Source: Sphingopyxis sp. DBS4 (GTDB taxonomy: Bacteria; Pseudomonadota; Alphaproteobacteria; Sphingomonadales; Sphingomonadaceae). Taken from it: a stretch of DNA of 64,000 nt. The notes below the pieces were generated by a model. The model saw only the letters and a list, made by a program, of their open reading frames with translations, ran no database searches and had not been told where the DNA came from. The stretch is from contig NZ_CP102384.1 of the NCBI RefSeq assembly GCF_024628865.1, positions 2,677,001-2,741,000 of the forward strand, read 5' to 3'. The translations under genes and the position numbers were made by a program. Within the stretch, counting starts at the first letter, position 1; every line of letters begins with the position of its first letter. This document shows, one piece after another, positions 56,926 through 64,000 of this stretch.

Positions 56926-57920
56926 CAGGGTGTGACGACGAGTTTGCCGACGGCGCTGCGGTCGCCGAGCTTGGCGATGGCCTGACCGCCGTTGGCGAGA
57001 GCATAGGTGCCGGTGACGCGCGGCTTGATCTTGCCCTGTTCCCAAAGCTGGAACAGCCGCGCGATGTTGGCGCGGTTGCGCTCGGGCTCGCGCATCACGA
57101 ACGCCCCCCAGAACACGCCCGCAACGTCACAGCTCTTGAGCAGCGTCAGGTTGAGCGGCAGCCGCGGAATGCCCGCGGGGAAGCCGACCACCAGATAGCG
57201 CCCCTCCCACGCGATCGAACGCAGCGCCGGCTCGGCATAGTCGCCGCCCACCGCATCGTAGATGACGTTGGCGCCGTTCGGGCCAACCGCTTCCTTGAAC
57301 CGGTTCGCAAGCGCCTTCGACTGGTCCTTGTCGAACGGCTGGCGGCCATAGACGACGACTTCGTCGGCGCCGGCCTCGCGCGCGATCGCGGCCTTTTCCT
57401 CGCTCGACACCCCGGCCACGACGCGCGCGCCGAACGCCTTGCCGAGCTCGACCGCGGCGATCCCGACCCCGCCCGACGCGCCGAGCACGAGCAACGTGTC
57501 GCCCTCGGCGATATGCCCGCGATCGACGAGCGCGTGGATGCTGGTGCCATAGGTCATGAGCAGCGAGGCACCCTCGGCGAAATCATGCCCCTCGGGCAGG
57601 TGATAGACATTGTGGACACCGACCGCGACCGCCTCGGCCATGCCGCCGTTGCCGCAGCCCGCGATCACCCGGTCGCCGGCCTTGAACCCGGTCACGCCCT
57701 CGCCGACCTCGGCGACCAGTCCCGCGACCTCGCCGCCCGGCGCGAACGGGCGCTCGGGGCGGAACTGATATTTATCCTCGATGATCAGCACGTCGGGGAA
57801 GTTCACCGCGCAGGCTTTCACATCGATCACGATCTGGCCCTTGCCCGCGGTGGGGCGCGGCAGCTCGCCTAGGGTCAGCGTTTCCGGGCCGCCGGTCGCG
57901 GTCGACAAGAGAGCCTTCAT
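56925..57920 (-). CDS. Quinone oxidoreductase-like MDR enzyme
   Basis: A 331-residue medium-chain dehydrogenase of the NADPH:quinone oxidoreductase branch, without the structural zinc cysteines. It has VNFPDVLIIEDKYQFRPERP, the substrate-domain motif GGEVAGLVAEVGEGV and the nucleotide-binding GASGGVGIAAVELGKAFGA. It would use NADPH to reduce an enone, enoyl-CoA or quinone. Start ATG 57920 follows AAGGAGAAGGAAG. It overlaps the kinase gene by one base, so the two are probably coupled. Confidence 0.88.
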   Translation of the reverse strand: MKALLSTATGGPETLTLGELPRPTAGKGQIVIDVKACAVNFPDVLIIEDKYQFRPERPFAPGGEVAGLVAEVGEGVTGFKAGDRVIAGCGNGGMAEAVAVGVHNVYHLPEGHDFAEGASLLMTYGTSIHALVDRGHIAEGDTLLVLGASGGVGIAAVELGKAFGARVVAGVSSEEKAAIAREAGADEVVVYGRQPFDKDQSKALANRFKEAVGPNGANVIYDAVGGDYAEPALRSIAWEGRYLVVGFPAGIPRLPLNLTLLKSCDVAGVFWGAFVMREPERNRANIARLFQLWEQGKIKPRVTGTYALANGGQAIAKLGDRSAVGKLVVTP

Positions 57921-57982
57921 CTTCCTTCTCCTTTTTATGCTGTGCTCGTGCCGCCGTGGGCCCGACAAGATGCGTTTCCGCT

Positions 57983-59233
57983 TCAATCCTGATGTCGCGC
58001 CAATTCGGCCCGGCCGATGACCATGTAATGCACCTCGTCGGGGCCGTCGGCGAAGCGCAGATGGCGCACGTCGGTGTAGAGCCCTGCAAGCGGGGTCCAT
58101 TGCGAGATGCCGGTCGCACCATGGATCTGGATCGCCTGATCGATGATCTGGCAGACGCGCTCGGGAATCATCGCCTTCGCCATGCTCACCCAGACGCGCG
58201 CCTCACGGTTGCCGAGCAGATCCATTGCCTTCGCGGCCTTGAGCACGATCAGGCGAAGCGCCTCGATGTCGCAGCGCGCCCGTGCGATGACTTCCAGATT
58301 CTTGCCGAGTTGGGACAGCGGATGTCCGAACGCGCTGCGCGAATTACCCCGCTTCACCATCAGGTCGAGCGCAACCTCGGCCTTGCCGATCGTGCGCATA
58401 CAGTGGTGGATGCGGCCCGGGCCGAGGCGCATCTGCGAAATATCCATCCCGCGTCCTTCACCGAGCAGGATGTTGTCCTTCGGAACCCGGACATTGTCGA
58501 AGCGCATGTGCATATGGCCGAACGGCGCATGATCTTCTCCAAAGACATGCATCGGGCCAAGGATTTGCACACCCGGCGTATCCATCGGGACGAGAATCTG
58601 CGAATGACGCCGCTTCCCGCTTGCCTCCGGATTGGTGCGCACCATCACGATCAACAGCTTGCAGCGCGGATCGCCTGCACTGCTGATGAAATATTTCTCG
58701 CCGTTGATGACCCAGTCGTCACCATCGAGCACGGCGCTGGTTTCGATATTTCCGGCATCCGACGAAGCGACGTGGGGTTCGGTCATCGCATAGGCCGAGC
58801 GAATTTCCCCGTTCAGGAGCGGCTTCAGCCAGCGTTCCTTCTGTTCGGGCGTGCCGACCATTTCGAGAACCTCCATATTGCCGGTGTCGGGTGCGGAGCA
58901 ATTGAGCGATTCCGATGCGAGCAACGACTTGCCGAGTTCGGCGGCAATATAGGCGTAGTCCAGATTGCTGAGCGGCGTGCCCGTGTCGCCGTGCGGCAGA
59001 AAGAAATTCCACAGGCCCGCCGCCTTTGCTTTCGCCTTCGCCCCGTCGAGTAGTTCGAGTTGCCCCGGTGCCCAGCTCCAGCGATCGGCACGCCCTTCGC
59101 CCAGCCGGAAAAATTCTTCGGTGATCGGGTCAACATTTTCGGCGATATGGCGTTTCACCGCTTCGAAGAGCGGCTGCGCCTCCTTCGACATCCGCAAGTC
59201 GTTGAGTTCGGCTTCAAGCTCGATTTCAGTCAT
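57983..59233 (-). CDS. Acyl-CoA dehydrogenase (ACAD10/11-like)
   Basis: A 416-residue acyl-CoA dehydrogenase. It has SAYAMTEPHVASSDAGNIET, VINGEKYFISSAGDPRCKLL and CQIIDQAIQIHGATGISQWT, patterns typical of the larger ACAD10/11-like branch. It would oxidise an acyl-CoA, or act on a phosphorylated hydroxyacyl-CoA if it cooperates with the adjacent kinase. The ATG at 59233 follows GGAGTAAATC. It lies 67 bases after the fused dehydrogenase gene and 62 before the oxidoreductase gene. Confidence 0.88.
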   Translation of the reverse strand: MTEIELEAELNDLRMSKEAQPLFEAVKRHIAENVDPITEEFFRLGEGRADRWSWAPGQLELLDGAKAKAKAAGLWNFFLPHGDTGTPLSNLDYAYIAAELGKSLLASESLNCSAPDTGNMEVLEMVGTPEQKERWLKPLLNGEIRSAYAMTEPHVASSDAGNIETSAVLDGDDWVINGEKYFISSAGDPRCKLLIVMVRTNPEASGKRRHSQILVPMDTPGVQILGPMHVFGEDHAPFGHMHMRFDNVRVPKDNILLGEGRGMDISQMRLGPGRIHHCMRTIGKAEVALDLMVKRGNSRSAFGHPLSQLGKNLEVIARARCDIEALRLIVLKAAKAMDLLGNREARVWVSMAKAMIPERVCQIIDQAIQIHGATGISQWTPLAGLYTDVRHLRFADGPDEVHYMVIGRAELARHQD

Positions 59234-59300
59234 GATTTACTCCATGAAATGCGTACCGGCGCTCCTGCGAGGACGGTAATGGACGGTATGATCCCGTTCG

Positions 59301-61685
59301 CTATCGCGATGGCGACTGTGCGGGAATCGCGCTGAAGGGGAGGTTCTTGTCGGCGCGCATGTCCGGCGGCATTCCCAGCACATGTTCGGCAAGAATATTG
59401 CGCAGGATCTGATCGGACCCTCCCTCGATCCGAGTGGCGGGCGCACGGAGCAACATGCCCTGAAACCGGCCACCGAACGCGCATTCGTCTGTTCCGGTCA
59501 ATATCCCCGCTTCGCCCTGAAGCTCGATCGCGAACCCTGCAATGTCCTGCATCATCTTGCCCGCGACCAACTTGATGATCGAGTTTTCGGGGCCAGGCAG
59601 CTCCCCCTTCGCAAAGCGCGCGAGAGAGCCGAGCATGAAATTCTCCAGCCCCGCCGCCTGACATTCGAACCTCGCCAGCCGGGATATGACATGTCTATCC
59701 GCGACCGCCGATCCAGTTTCGAGTTCCAGTGCTCCACAGTAGTCGAGAAGATCGTCGAAGCCCGTCGGCATTTCGAGTCCGATCGCCAACCGCTCGTGCG
59801 AGAGCGTCGTCAGCGCGACGTTCCATCCATCGCCGATGCCGCCGAGCCGCTGTGTGTCGGGAATGCGCAGATCGTGAAAGAAGACCTCGGCAAAACCGCT
59901 GTGATCGTTCATCTGGCGGATTGGCCGCACCTCCACACCCGGCGCGCGCATGTCTATGAAAAAGGCAGTCAATCCCTTATGCTTGGCGACATCGAAATCA
60001 GACCGGGCAATCAGCAAGCCCCAGTCGGCATATTGACCACCGCTCGTCCATATCTTCTGGCCGTTTATCATCCACCCGTCACCATCGCGGTCGGCGCGGG
60101 TGCGGAGTCCCGCAAGGTCGGAACCTGCCGCCGGTTCGGAAAACAGCTGGCACCACACATCCTGACCCGACGATATTCTGGGCAGGAGTTCAGCCTTCTG
60201 CTCGTCGCTCGCGAAGTCCATGAGCGTCGGGGCGCACATGCCCTGTCCGTTGTGGAAGAGGTTCGACAGACGAGCGAAACAGCCTTCCTCCTGATGCCAG
60301 ATGATCCGCTCCATCGGCGTCGCGCCGCGTCCGCCATAAGTGGTAGGCCAGCCGAGACAGGCCCAACCGGCATCGTGTTTCCGCTGCTGCCACGCCTTCT
60401 GCGCCGCCAACGCATCGGGTCCGAGGTCGAGCGCGCCGACCGGCGAGCGTTCAATCGCCTCGCGCAAATGCCAGGGCGCATTGGCTGCAACCCATGCACG
60501 TGCAGAGGCACGAAATTCGCTCTCGGCGGCATTTCCTTCATTGACGCTGACCGCCTCGCTGCCGCCAGCCCCCGACCGGCGGCCTTCGATCAGAATTCTT
60601 TCCCAGCGCCGCGCACCGCCCAGCGACTGCCCCAGCGCCTCTGCCCGGCGATAGAAAAGATGCGGATCGCTATCCCACATGAACCCCGTCCCGCCGTGGA
60701 CCTGTATCGTGTCGGCGGCGACGTGGCCGAAAGCTGCCGAGGCGCTCAGATGGGCTCTGGCCGCGGCCCATTCTGCCTCACCCGCCATATCTGCAAGTGC
60801 CCAGATCGCGCGCAACGCGTTAGCCCGCGCTATCGCAAGCGACACATGCATGTCGGCGAGCAATATCTTGACTGCCTGGAACGACCCGATCGGTCGCCCG
60901 AACGCGAAGCGTTGCCGGGCGTAATCGCAGGCTGAGACGAGCGCCTGTTCGCCGCCGCCGATCTGCTCGAAGGAGACGAACACGGCGGCGCGCGCCATGG
61001 CTTCACTTATGATCGCGGAGCCATTCCCTGCAGCGCCGATAGGCGATGTCGCAGCGCCATCGAACTCGATCCGCGCGTGACCGCGCGTCGGATCGATCGT
61101 CGATAACGCTCGCCGGACGACGCCATCCTGATGCAAATCAACGAGGAAAAGCGATTCATCGCGCTCACCTTCCCGCGCCACGACAATAGCATGGTCGGCG
61201 ATCATGCCATCGGGAACGAGATGTTTTCTGCCGTATAGTTTCCCGGCGCGGACCTCGCTGGCCGTCGGCACCTTCCGGCCCTTGGGGTCCATCTCGATGG
61301 CCGCCAGCGTACCGATCGCCTGCCCACGCGCGATGTCCGGCAGCAACAGCGCCTTCTGCTCGTCATTCCCCACAGCTTTCACTATCTCGGCGAAGAGGTA
61401 GATGGTCGATAGCGACGGGATCGGAGCAAGCACGCGTCCGAGTTCTTCGGCAATGACGCAAATTTCGACGGGACCGAGTCCAGATCCGCCATATTGCTCT
61501 GGAATTGCCGCGCCTATGCATCCCATTTGCGCGAGCCCGGACCATAGCGCAGCACCGAAAGCCTGCCGGCCTTCCAGTGTTTCACGCACCAGCGAAGACG
61601 GGCAGGCATCAGCGAGAAAGCGCCGCAGGCTTTCGCGCAATAGATCCTGTTCTTCGGAAAACTCAAAGCCGAAGAAACCGCTCAT
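59301..61685 (-). CDS. Fused tandem acyl-CoA dehydrogenase
   Basis: A 794-residue protein made of two acyl-CoA dehydrogenase domains. The first (about 1-385) begins FEFSEEQDLLRESLRRFLAD and contains YARQRFAFGRPIGSFQAVKI and VHGGTGFMWDSDPHL. The second (about 400-775) contains LFSEPAAGSDLAGLRTRA, INGQKIWTSGGQYADWGLLI and IEGGSDQILRNILAEHVLG. The two halves resemble the short and long partners of heteromeric dehydrogenases, here in one chain. The start overlaps the hydratase stop by 4 bases. Regulon 1 encodes a comparable pair as separate genes (29335-30339 and 31744-32949). Confidence 0.88.
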   Translation of the reverse strand: MSGFFGFEFSEEQDLLRESLRRFLADACPSSLVRETLEGRQAFGAALWSGLAQMGCIGAAIPEQYGGSGLGPVEICVIAEELGRVLAPIPSLSTIYLFAEIVKAVGNDEQKALLLPDIARGQAIGTLAAIEMDPKGRKVPTASEVRAGKLYGRKHLVPDGMIADHAIVVAREGERDESLFLVDLHQDGVVRRALSTIDPTRGHARIEFDGAATSPIGAAGNGSAIISEAMARAAVFVSFEQIGGGEQALVSACDYARQRFAFGRPIGSFQAVKILLADMHVSLAIARANALRAIWALADMAGEAEWAAARAHLSASAAFGHVAADTIQVHGGTGFMWDSDPHLFYRRAEALGQSLGGARRWERILIEGRRSGAGGSEAVSVNEGNAAESEFRASARAWVAANAPWHLREAIERSPVGALDLGPDALAAQKAWQQRKHDAGWACLGWPTTYGGRGATPMERIIWHQEEGCFARLSNLFHNGQGMCAPTLMDFASDEQKAELLPRISSGQDVWCQLFSEPAAGSDLAGLRTRADRDGDGWMINGQKIWTSGGQYADWGLLIARSDFDVAKHKGLTAFFIDMRAPGVEVRPIRQMNDHSGFAEVFFHDLRIPDTQRLGGIGDGWNVALTTLSHERLAIGLEMPTGFDDLLDYCGALELETGSAVADRHVISRLARFECQAAGLENFMLGSLARFAKGELPGPENSIIKLVAGKMMQDIAGFAIELQGEAGILTGTDECAFGGRFQGMLLRAPATRIEGGSDQILRNILAEHVLGMPPDMRADKNLPFSAIPAQSPSR

Positions 61686-62425
61686 GTTTCGCGCCGCGTA
61701 AAACGCGCGAGCCGTTCATAGGCGTCGGGGCCACCGCCTTCGGTGCGAAAACTCTCGTGCGCGATTCCGGCTCCGATCGGCAGGCCGTCGGTTTCGAGCA
61801 GCAACCGCTTGTTCGCACGATGGCTGAACCACGAGTGGTCGAGAATTTCGGCGACGATCTCTCCCAGCCGATCGTCAAAGCAGTCGTCGGCGACATGCTC
61901 GTTGGCGAGGCCGATCGCGGCCGCCTCTTCGCCCGAATAGGTGCGGCAGGTGAACATCATTTCCTTTGCCTTGGTCAGGCCGACCCGGCGCGGCAGTCGC
62001 TGCGTCAGACCCCACACAGGGGTCAGCGCCCATTTAGCATGGGTATCGGCGAAGCGAGCGTTGGCCGACGCGACGATCAGGTCGCCTGCCAGCGCAAGCT
62101 CAAGACCGCCGGTATAACAATAGCCGTGAACAGCCGTGATCACTGGTTGCGGCAGGTTGGCGAGACGCTCGATCGTCTCCGACTGGAAGTTGGGTGTCGG
62201 CGGCTCCTCTCCCTGCTCGATATCGGCGAGGTCGTGGCCGGCCGAAAAGCAACGGCCGGCACCGCGCAGCACGACGACCCCGATGCTGGTGTCGCCCGCG
62301 ATATCATCGATGTGTCGCCGCAGTTCCCTGAACATCGCGACGGTCAGCGCGTTGAGCTTTTCGGGCCGGTTGAGCGTCAGCATGGCGCATCCCGCAGCGT
62401 CGGTCCGGATGATCTGGTCGGTCAA
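61682..62425 (-). CDS. Enoyl-CoA hydratase/isomerase family protein
   Basis: A 247-residue crotonase-fold protein. It has the oxyanion-hole region VVLRGAGRCFSAGHDLADIE and GYCYTGGLELALAGDLIVAS. In place of the second catalytic Glu of true hydratases it has a WGLTQRLPRRVG segment, so isomerase or hydrolase activity is as likely as hydration. The start is TTG 62425 behind GAGGAG. It follows the SDR gene by 11 bases and overlaps the fused dehydrogenase start. Confidence 0.86.
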   Translation of the reverse strand: MTDQIIRTDAAGCAMLTLNRPEKLNALTVAMFRELRRHIDDIAGDTSIGVVVLRGAGRCFSAGHDLADIEQGEEPPTPNFQSETIERLANLPQPVITAVHGYCYTGGLELALAGDLIVASANARFADTHAKWALTPVWGLTQRLPRRVGLTKAKEMMFTCRTYSGEEAAAIGLANEHVADDCFDDRLGEIVAEILDHSWFSHRANKRLLLETDGLPIGAGIAHESFRTEGGGPDAYERLARFTRRET

Positions 62426-62436
62426 CGATAATCTCC

Positions 62437-63213
62437 TCAGCGCGAGCCCTGCCCGTCGTCGACCTTGATGATCGTGCCGGTGACGAAGTCGGAGGACGGG
62501 GAAACGAGAAACATCAGCGCGCCATCAAGCTGTTCGGGGCGCCCGATGCGTTTGCGCGGAAAGGCCGACACCATCTGGTCGCTCATCCGCGCGAACATTC
62601 CGTCGGTCATTTCGGAAGCGAAAACACCGGGCGCGATGCCGTTCACGTTGATGCCGAATTTCGCCCACTCGACTGCAAGCGTCTCGGTCATGCGAACGAG
62701 CGCACTTTTCGTCACCGAATAGAGCGCTGCGGCGCCGCCCGAATATTCGAATGCGGCCATCGACGCGATGTTGACGATCCGGCCCGGAGTCTTCGCCGCG
62801 ATCAGTCGCCGAGCAACCTCGGTTGACAGAATGAAGGCGCCGCGCATGTTGGTGTCGATCACCTGATCGATCTTTTCAAGCGTCAGCGCGGTCGCGTGCT
62901 GGGCGTCGGGAACACCCGCATTGTTGACGAGGATCGAAACCGGACCAAGCCGCCGCTCGATCTCGTCGACCACCGCGGCGATGCCGCCGACCGCCGCGAC
63001 ATCAAGCGCGAACGGTTCGGCGACACCCCCCTCCGCGCGGATTTCGGCAGTCAACTGGTCGAGCCGCTGGGCGCGCCGCGCCGCAATCGCCACCTTGGCG
63101 CCGCATGCGGCCAATATCCTGGCGAAACGCCAGCCGAGGCCAGACGACGCTCCGGTCACCAAGGCCGTCTGTCCGGAGAGGTCGAATGAAAATTCAGGGG
63201 CGGAAGCAGTCAA
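62437..63213 (-). CDS. Short-chain dehydrogenase/reductase (SDR) 2
   Basis: A 258-residue classical SDR. It has the cofactor motif VTGASSGLGWRFAR, NNAG in ILVNNAGVPDAQH, a catalytic Ser in NIASMAAF and YSVTK for Tyr/Lys. It would oxidise a 3-hydroxyacyl-CoA or another alcohol. The start is uncertain: TTG 63213 (MTASAPEF) with AGGA upstream fits the family length, while a GTG at 63264 gives a longer, unlikely N-terminus. It is the first gene after the TonB receptor in a leftward set running to the MaoC gene. Confidence 0.85.
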   Translation of the reverse strand: MTASAPEFSFDLSGQTALVTGASSGLGWRFARILAACGAKVAIAARRAQRLDQLTAEIRAEGGVAEPFALDVAAVGGIAAVVDEIERRLGPVSILVNNAGVPDAQHATALTLEKIDQVIDTNMRGAFILSTEVARRLIAAKTPGRIVNIASMAAFEYSGGAAALYSVTKSALVRMTETLAVEWAKFGINVNGIAPGVFASEMTDGMFARMSDQMVSAFPRKRIGRPEQLDGALMFLVSPSSDFVTGTIIKVDDGQGSR

Positions 63214-63275
63214 AGAAAATATCCTGAGGAGGAAGCGGCGCCGGCAGCAAGGAACCGGCGCCACCGAGAGGAGAG

Positions 63276-64000
63276 TCAGGGCTGGAAATTATAGGTGAAG
63301 GTCAGACCAAAGGTCCGTGGCGCCCCCATCATGCGGTTGAACACGTCGATGCTGCGCGTCGCCGAGGTGTAGTAATATTTGTCCCCGACATTGTTCATCC
63401 ACGCCATCAGGCGCCATTTCTTGTCGCTATCGGCAAGGCCCACGCGCAGATTGACCAGCGCATAATCCTCGACGACCAACTCGGGCAGCCGGCCGAGCTC
63501 CGAATTGGTGGTAGAACGATAGCTGGCGCTCGCACCGAAGATCGCGTTCAGCCTGTCTGAAACAGGCACCTCGTAATTCACATCCCCCGAAAGCTGCCAT
63601 TTCGGCGAATTGGGAAAGGCCTGGCCGTTGAAGTCGGCTGTGACGCCGTTGGGGTCTTCGGCGACGAATGGCGCCGTGATCTTCGAGTCGACATAGGATG
63701 CGTTGCCCGTGATATCGAGCCCGCGGACCGGCGACCAGGCGAGTTGCAGTTCGGCACCGTTGATCCGCGACTTGGGCACATTAAGCAGCCGCAGCAGACG
63801 CCCGAAGGAGGGGTCGGCCACGATGCCCAGCAGCTGCTTGTCGCGATAATCATAATGATAGATCGCCGCGTTGAGCTGGAAATCCCGCGAGAAGGCCGCT
63901 TTCAGCCCGGCTTCATAGGCGGTCAGCGATTCCTGCAGCGTCGGATCATATTGCGCGGTCGAGGTCGCGGCGAGCGACGGATACCCCCCCGCCTTGTAGC
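63276..64000 (-). CDS. TonB-dependent receptor, C-terminal barrel (partial)
   Basis: The last 241 codons of an outer-membrane receptor; the start lies beyond the window. The visible part reads YKAGGYPSLAATSTAQYDPT, then SLTAYEAGLKAAFSRDFQLN, the conserved E-x-G-x-K strand of TonB receptor barrels. It ends GAPRTFGLTFTYNF before a final Gln-Pro. The terminal aromatic residue is two positions from the end rather than last, a small deviation from the usual. It lies 62 bases upstream of the SDR gene in the same direction, so it may be the first gene of the region-4 operon and import its substrate. Confidence 0.87.
   Translation of the reverse strand, partial: YKAGGYPSLAATSTAQYDPTLQESLTAYEAGLKAAFSRDFQLNAAIYHYDYRDKQLLGIVADPSFGRLLRLLNVPKSRINGAELQLAWSPVRGLDITGNASYVDSKITAPFVAEDPNGVTADFNGQAFPNSPKWQLSGDVNYEVPVSDRLNAIFGASASYRSTTNSELGRLPELVVEDYALVNLRVGLADSDKKWRLMAWMNNVGDKYYYTSATRSIDVFNRMMGAPRTFGLTFTYNFQP

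Noticed and set aside
1..64000. CRISPR arrays, insertion sequences, prophage genes
   Set aside because: No regularly spaced repeats, transposase or integrase genes, or phage structural genes were found on either strand.

Overview
The window reads as a chromosomal segment of a high-GC alphaproteobacterium, most likely a sphingomonad (Sphingopyxis, Sphingobium or Novosphingobium type). The reasons are four TonB-dependent receptors (one cut by the window end), a NodT-family efflux lipoprotein, a BA14K-like protein, and dense peripheral catabolism built from acyl-CoA dehydrogenases, CoA ligases, a P450 and a Rieske oxygenase. No insertion sequence, phage, CRISPR array, rRNA or convincing tRNA gene was seen.

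Region 1 (1-13.5 kb) is mostly housekeeping and accessory functions. It holds the 5' part of secE, an SMR-type guanidinium/drug exporter, and an iron-uptake operon (siderophore receptor, small membrane protein, PepSY protein) behind a Fur-box-like palindrome. A CpxAR-like two-component pair follows, divergent from a BA14K-like protein and an EF-hand protein. A four-gene tripartite efflux operon (NodT, MacA-like, split MacB) ends the region.

Region 2 (13.6-37.1 kb) is a large catabolic cluster: TonB receptor-secreted lipase-sulfatase, an alpha/beta hydrolase, SDR-TetR, a Rieske-CoA ligase-P450-DUF35-thiolase operon, GMC oxidoreductase-acyl-CoA dehydrogenase, aldehyde dehydrogenase-acyl-CoA dehydrogenase, and GFA protein-double CaiB CoA-transferase. 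I found the same 13-nt palindrome (CTAAYGWCRWTAG) once in each of the four control regions, so these operons look like one regulon, probably run by the TetR gene at 21433-22077. rlmJ sits inside this cluster on a segment that carries a dispersed repeat. A RES/Xre toxin-antitoxin pair with its own perfect palindrome lies at the far border.

Region 3 (38.8-53.3 kb) is a second, independent regulon. A different palindrome (TTGGTAACGNRTTACC) lies upstream of a PhyH-type dioxygenase, between a second TetR gene and an MFS-SCP2-like-acyl-CoA carboxylase operon, upstream of a TonB receptor-PhyH-CoA ligase operon, and upstream of another double CaiB protein. The carboxylase is a single 1092-residue chain (biotin carboxylase, biotin carrier, carboxyltransferase).

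Region 4 (53.4-64 kb) has a TSUP transporter and then a leftward set: MaoC hydratase, nitronate monooxygenase-like protein, APH-type kinase, quinone oxidoreductase-like protein, acyl-CoA dehydrogenase, fused double acyl-CoA dehydrogenase, enoyl-CoA hydratase, SDR, and the 3' part of another TonB receptor. The kinase plus acyl-CoA dehydrogenases recalls phosphorylation-dependent 4-hydroxyacyl-CoA catabolism.

The substrates of all three catabolic sets are unknown. The strongest candidate for something undescribed is the pair of TetR regulons and the pathways they control.
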